64,000 nt of DNA, from positions 1 to 64,000 of the forward strand of contig SMOI01000026.1 of assembly GCA_008000375.1 (NCBI GenBank). The letters are read 5' to 3'. The notes under the pieces were generated by a model, which searched no databases, was not told the origin of the DNA, and saw only the letters and a list, made by a program, of their open reading frames with translations. The DNA comes from Poteriospumella lacustris. Its lineage: Eukaryota > Sar > Chrysophyceae > Chromulinales > Dinobryaceae. Positions 59,813 to 64,000 of the stretch are shown piece by piece. Numbering within the stretch: position 1 is the stretch's first letter; each line of letters begins with the position of its first letter. The position numbers were made by a program, and so were the translations under genes.

Positions 59813-60202
59813 GCTAGTTAGTGAGGTGTTCCTCTCCCTTGATGCATTGTTGCTCATTGGCGTGGCCTTGTTGCTCTGTGAGTGTTCCTATCCGGAACAT
59901 GTCAGGGGGTAGGGGTGACATCGTTACAAGCTTCGAAAGAAATGAGTCATCTATCAGTCGCTGCTGAAGTTTGCCAACTCAACTATGCAACAGCCAATCT
60001 GAGAATGGTCGTGTGACACCCCGTTGCTTCGATGTTGATGCAGCAACACACACGAATAGTTTCTCCTCAGCAGCGCTCGCTCCTCAGTTTGTTTGTGCAG
60101 AACGATGGATTGCCGACCAACTGATATCGAGAACTGTGTTTACTGCATTTCTGTACTAGACGGAGATGCATTGAGACGGTTCGTTGTCATCAGCAGCCCA
60201 CA

Positions 60203-60272
60203 CGTCTTGTCGGTGCTTGCATACAACTGGGCGTCACGGACATGACGAGATGGTATACGTGCTGCGCGGTGG
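60203..60272 (+). pseudogene. Decayed fragment similar to carbonic anhydrase exon 2
   Basis: Bases from 60203 match 58952-59038 in the carbonic anhydrase gene: a 16-nt identical start (ACGTCTTGTCGGTGCT), then GGGCGTCAC(x)GACAT and an ACG(x)G...GCGGTG end, after small deletions. The frame is broken. It is a short remnant, so the assignment is tentative. Confidence 0.5.
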
Positions 60273-60408
60273 GCGACCCGAGGCCGCTCCCCTTCGCTGT
60301 GCTTCATATCGAAGGTGGCTGTTGTCTGTCCACCGCATGAAGCATTAACAATCTTTATCTATTACCGTTGAAAATATAGGCGAAAATCAAAGGGTTGGGG
60401 TGCCCACG

Positions 60409-63400
60409 CTAGGCCCCCGTCTGCTGCGACAGACGACGCACGAGCTGGTTGACGAGGCTCCGCGTCTCCGTGGCCTCCTCTCCCACCCGCAGAAAGGAGG
60501 TCTCCAACGCTGCGACCTGCTGGCGTAACGTCGCGACCTCCTCGCGCAATATCACGTTCTGTGCCTCCAGGTCGTGGATGGCCTCGATGAGCACTGGCGC
60601 CAGCGACAAATAGTTCACCGCGAGGTAGCCCTCACCATCCTCCGCATCGGAACTGTCGCGACTCTCGTCGCCGCGAGGCGGATCTTCAGCGGTTGAATTC
60701 CGGTCTCTCGCAGGTCCCATCTGATGGACCAGCTCCGGCAGCACCGCGCGAACTTCTTGCGCAATGACACCGACTTGGCGTGCGTTGGGGTCGAGCGATG
60801 GCCATCCGAATTCAGCTGTCTTCTCGGAGTTCCAGTAGAAGTAGACTCCGCGGAGACGCGACACTGTCTGCAGCGCGTTGGGGATGGGCACCACCTTCGT
60901 CTTGAGGCGCCGATCAGACGGGTTAATCAACCCTCCGACTGCTAATGTGCCTGTGACAGTGCCGTCGCCGTTCACGTTAAAATTGTTCGTGACCGTGAGG
61001 CCGCCGGCCGACACAACGATGCCACCCGCGGACACCGTCACGCCACTCCCAGCCTGCACACCCGCGCTGACCGCGATCGAACCCGCCGAAATGGCACCGT
61101 TTATGATGGCATCACCCGAACCAACGTTCAGATTTCCTGACGCCACGCGGAGAGAGTTGCTTATCGTCGCACCGTTCGTCACTGTCAGCGTATCACCGAC
61201 CACGCCACCGGCGACGGTTACCCCGCCAGTGACACTCACACCAGTGCTCACATACAGCGTACCGTGGATGGTGGAGCCGCCGGTGACGACCAATGTGCCA
61301 CCAATGACGACGTTTCCTGCCATTGTTGCGTCGGTGTTCACAGCCAAGCTGCCGGAGATCGTCTGTGCGTTGGCGATCACGCCACCCGTCACCGTGAGTC
61401 CGTCTTGAGAGATCACAATGCCCTTCGAAGACACCGTCAGGCCGTGTGCTGCTGTCACTCCGTCGTTCATCAGCAGCGTACTCTCCACGACTGCAGACGT
61501 GGTCGACACCTTGAGGTTGCTGCCCACCGTCATACTCGTTGTCACCGTCACTGACCCGCCCACGTTGACGTTACCCGACGTCGTGATCGTGTCGGTCGTC
61601 AGCCCGCCGGCAACGGTCAAGCCACCTTGGCTCACAGTGACGCCGCCGGTGACGGCCAAGCCGCCCTCCACTGTGGCGGTGCCCTGCAACAACGAGCTAC
61701 CGAGGACGAGCAGATTGCTGCCCATCGTTGCGCTGCCCGAGAAGCGCGAAGTGCCAGTCACCGTTAAAGAGGCGATCGTGGACGAGCCGACAATGGAGGC
61801 GCCGCCCACGACCACCGACAAGCCGCCGTCGATTAAAACGCCGGACCAAACTGTCAGGCCCGTGCTGACGACGGCGCCGCCGGACATGGTCAACGAGTCT
61901 CCTGACAGGCCACCGCTGACGGTCAGACCGCCGTTAGATATGACCAGACCACCTGTTGACACCGTCAGCGAGTCCGTGGACGTGCCGCCCACGACTGTCA
62001 ATCCGTTGGCTTCGACACTCGCACCATCGGTGACGATGCGCAGACCGCCCGCCACCGACATACTACCCTGCACAGAGGCAAACCCCAACACGTGCAGATG
62101 TCCACCCACTGACCCGACGCCCGCCGAATAGATCGCTGAGACCGACGCCGACCCAGAGATGGATGCACCGCCCACAACTGTCAAACCGCCGAAGTCGATT
62201 GTGAGACCGCCTGTGCTGATCATCACGCCCGAGTCGGACACCGTCAAGCCACCCACCACTCCCAGGCCGCCGCTCGTCACGGATGCCGCATCCGCTCGCA
62301 TTCCACCAGCCACGGTCAGACCAGAGTTGATCGCCGTCGCGCCCACCGTCAGCGAGTCCAAGTCACCACCGCCAACCACAGTGAGACCGCCCAACAGGAC
62401 CGTCACTCCGCCTGCAGAGACCTCCAGCGCATTGCCCACCGTTACACCGCCTGCGATCGTCACACTGCCGCCCACCGTCATGTGCGACCCGATCGACATC
62501 TGACCCGACACCGTCAGCGACCCTGCCACCGTCACCGGACCTGTGATACTCGCACCGTCCGCCGAGACAGTGAGGCCGCCCGAGGTAATGACGGCGCCAG
62601 AGGTGTACACGGTGAGGCCGCTAGTCACATACAGACCGGCTGCGACCGAAAGACTGGAGCCCACGGTCGCGGCCCCACCCAAATTGAGGTCACCGCTGCC
62701 CGACATGTCGCCGGTCACGGTCAGGCCGTTGGTAATCGTCGCACCGTTGGTGAGGGCCAGCGAGTCGCCCACAATGCCTCCGGCCACCGTTAAGCCGTCG
62801 CCAGTGATACGCTGACCCGCACTGACGGTCAGAGAGTCAATGGCACCTCCGCCTGTGACGTCCATTCCTCCATCAGAGACGGTCAAACCGCCTGTCGTCA
62901 CGAGCAATTTGTCGCCCACCGTTAGACCGCCTGCGATCGTCACACTGCCGCCCACCGTCATGTGCGACCCGATCGACATCTGACCCGACACCGTCAGCGA
63001 CCCTGCCACCGTCACCGGACCTGTGATACTCGCACCGTCCGCCGAGACAGTGAGGCCGCCCGAGGTAATGACGGCGCCAGAGGTGTACACGGTGAGGCCG
63101 CTAGTCACATACAGCCCGTTCCCTGCGCCCACTGACTGGGTCGCTGACACCGCACCAGTAATGGCCACGTCGCCAACGTTTGTCATCGCGCCCGTTGCTT
63201 GAATACCACCGACAACGGTCAGGCCACCAGCTACAACGTTGACGCCACTCGTGTGCACCGTCAGGCCACCCGTCACGGAGCCACCGGCGCCGACCGCCAG
63301 TGCAGACGAAATTGTCTGCGACCCCGTCACAGTAACGTCACCAGTGATGGACGCGCCCCCATTGCCCACGGTCAGGCCGCCCGCCGTGACAACGATACCG

Positions 63401-64000
63401 TTGTTGGTGACAGTGACACCGCCGTTGGCCACACGCAGCCCAGCACCGGACGTGGAGCCCACTGTCATACCACCGTTGAATACGACCACGCCAGTGCCGT
63501 ATACCGTCACGCCACCGGTCACCGCGAAGCCCAGGTTGTTCACTGACATGCCACCAGTCACCTTAAACGCACCATTCATGGTGCCGCCGCCAGTCACCAC
63601 GAGGCCGCCGCTCAATATCGACGCACCGCCCGCGTTGACACGAAGGCCTCCTCCACCGATGGTCATACCTCCCGCGAGTACCTGTGCCCCGCCAGAGGCC
63701 ACCTGCAGGCTGTTAGCGAAATAGACGCTGCCGCTGTTGACTGACAAGCCGCCGGTCACCACCTTCAGACCGCCGCTCGACACCGTCGCCCCATCGCTCA
63801 CTATCAGGCCACCAGAGCCGATTGTCGTTCCGCCCGTCACGCGCAATCCACCGTTTCGGATGAAGACGGCACCGTCGGCGCGCAGAAGAAATCGCACACG
63901 GCTATTTCTCCCGATGCCTGCCAAAAGAAAGTGGTCGTTTTCGTTGCTGCCCTTCGAAATCAAGGACATGGCGTAGTACGTGTCCGATTGCACGCCTTCG
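60409..64000 (-). CDS. Giant Gly-rich repeat fibre-like protein with C-terminal S74 chaperone domain (5' end outside window)
   Basis: The minus frame is open from the right edge to TAG at 60409, so about 1,197 C-terminal residues are seen. About 1,000 residues are short repeats of the type GGLTVxxGGxxVxGG, dominated by Gly, Val, Thr and Ser with one motif about every 12-20 residues. This pattern is typical of beta-helical or beta-solenoid fibres. The end has PSDRRLKTKVVPIPNALQTV, RGVYFYWNSEK, QVGVIAQEVRAVLPELVHQM and YLAVNYLSLAPVLIEAIHDL, followed by a coiled coil (LEAQNVILREEVATLRQQVA). This matches the peptidase S74/intramolecular chaperone auto-processing domain of phage tail spikes, with the SD-x-R-x-K start that contains the catalytic Ser and Lys. 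It assembles trimers, then cuts itself off. Origin by gene transfer is possible. Protein length is above 1,200. Confidence 0.8.
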   Translation of the reverse strand, partial: EGVQSDTYYAMSLISKGSNENDHFLLAGIGRNSRVRFLLRADGAVFIRNGGLRVTGGTTIGSGGLIVSDGATVSSGGLKVVTGGLSVNSGSVYFANSLQVASGGAQVLAGGMTIGGGGLRVNAGGASILSGGLVVTGGGTMNGAFKVTGGMSVNNLGFAVTGGVTVYGTGVVVFNGGMTVGSTSGAGLRVANGGVTVTNNGIVVTAGGLTVGNGGASITGDVTVTGSQTISSALAVGAGGSVTGGLTVHTSGVNVVAGGLTVVGGIQATGAMTNVGDVAITGAVSATQSVGAGNGLYVTSGLTVYTSGAVITSGGLTVSADGASITGPVTVAGSLTVSGQMSIGSHMTVGGSVTIAGGLTVGDKLLVTTGGLTVSDGGMDVTGGGAIDSLTVSAGQRITGDGLTVAGGIVGDSLALTNGATITNGLTVTGDMSGSGDLNLGGAATVGSSLSVAAGLYVTSGLTVYTSGAVITSGGLTVSADGASITGPVTVAGSLTVSGQMSIGSHMTVGGSVTIAGGVTVGNALEVSAGGVTVLLGGLTVVGGGDLDSLTVGATAINSGLTVAGGMRADAASVTSGGLGVVGGLTVSDSGVMISTGGLTIDFGGLTVVGGASISGSASVSAIYSAGVGSVGGHLHVLGFASVQGSMSVAGGLRIVTDGASVEANGLTVVGGTSTDSLTVSTGGLVISNGGLTVSGGLSGDSLTMSGGAVVSTGLTVWSGVLIDGGLSVVVGGASIVGSSTIASLTVTGTSRFSGSATMGSNLLVLGSSLLQGTATVEGGLAVTGGVTVSQGGLTVAGGLTTDTITTSGNVNVGGSVTVTTSMTVGSNLKVSTTSAVVESTLLMNDGVTAAHGLTVSSKGIVISQDGLTVTGGVIANAQTISGSLAVNTDATMAGNVVIGGTLVVTGGSTIHGTLYVSTGVSVTGGVTVAGGVVGDTLTVTNGATISNSLRVASGNLNVGSGDAIINGAISAGSIAVSAGVQAGSGVTVSAGGIVVSAGGLTVTNNFNVNGDGTVTGTLAVGGLINPSDRRLKTKVVPIPNALQTVSRLRGVYFYWNSEKTAEFGWPSLDPNARQVGVIAQEVRAVLPELVHQMGPARDRNSTAEDPPRGDESRDSSDAEDGEGYLAVNYLSLAPVLIEAIHDLEAQNVILREEVATLRQQVAALETSFLRVGEEATETRSLVNQLVRRLSQQTGA
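62446..63114. repeat. Identical 189-bp direct duplication, 480 bp apart
   Basis: Bases 62446..62634 and 62926..63114 are identical. They encode the same 63-residue segment within the fibre repeat region, and the 480-bp offset equals 160 codons. The lack of any difference points to a recent duplication or gene conversion. Confidence 0.9.

Larger units (their letters stand above)
59780..60408. other. Intergenic region with a decayed carbonic-anhydrase-like fragment
   Basis: This contains the tRNA upstream region and the 3' end of the fibre protein gene. The fragment at about 60203-60272 is described separately. No intact gene is seen. Confidence 0.5.

Noticed and set aside
1-64000. CRISPR arrays, bacterial operons, riboswitches, rRNA
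   Set aside because: None seen; introns, gene content and tRNA form show a eukaryotic nuclear region.

Overview
This is eukaryotic nuclear DNA from a protist-type genome. Protein genes are split by short GT-AG introns of about 54-90 nt, several with a CTAAC-like branch site. Genes lie on both strands with no operons. The content is eukaryotic: FG nucleoporin, NatA auxiliary subunit, PP6-type SAPS subunit, RFT1, TAPT1-like ER protein, RNase P subunit, QDE-1-type RNA-dependent RNA polymerase and mitochondrial COX15. Short introns, an RdRP, many 2OG oxygenases, secreted SET-like proteins and an S74-domain fibre-like protein fit a stramenopile such as an oomycete-like lineage, but the sequence does not prove this.

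Layout. 1-9 kb: an MFS transporter running off the left edge, an FG nucleoporin, a secreted prolyl 4-hydroxylase, and two convergent paralogous secreted SET-like proteins. 9-24 kb: a coiled-coil/His-rich protein, a Na+/H+ exchanger with an unusual DD motif, NAA15, an acylglycerol-phosphate acyltransferase and a six-exon SAPS phosphatase subunit. 24-30 kb: two inverted paralogous PH-domain tail-anchored proteins around a membrane-anchored 2OG-oxygenase-like protein. 30-46 kb: a very GC-rich block with a giant J-like/FYVE protein, RFT1, the RdRP, a TAPT1-like protein and another 2OG oxygenase. 46.8-50.8 kb: gene-poor, with a 2.85 kb hAT-type DNA transposon that has 16-bp terminal inverted repeats and a perfect 8-bp target duplication. 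50.8-59.5 kb: COX15, POP5, a small three-exon coiled-coil protein, a TrhO-like rhodanese, a membrane RING-H2 protein and a beta carbonic anhydrase. 59.7-64 kb: tRNA-Val(AAC) and a very long glycine-rich repeat protein ending in an S74 intramolecular chaperone domain, running off the right edge.

Most genes are housekeeping genes with separate jobs. Shared themes are the ER and secretory pathway (P4H, RFT1, TAPT1-like, PlsC, SET-like proteins, membrane 2OG protein, RING protein), mitochondria (COX15, carbonic anhydrase with a presequence-like N-terminus) and RNA biology (RdRP, POP5, TrhO, tRNA). Local duplication is a second theme: the SET pair, the PH pair, duplications inside the nucleoporin and the fibre protein, and a decayed piece of the carbonic anhydrase gene. 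Exon limits were set by eye from splice signals and frame continuity. Frame changes in two GC-rich genes may be assembly errors.
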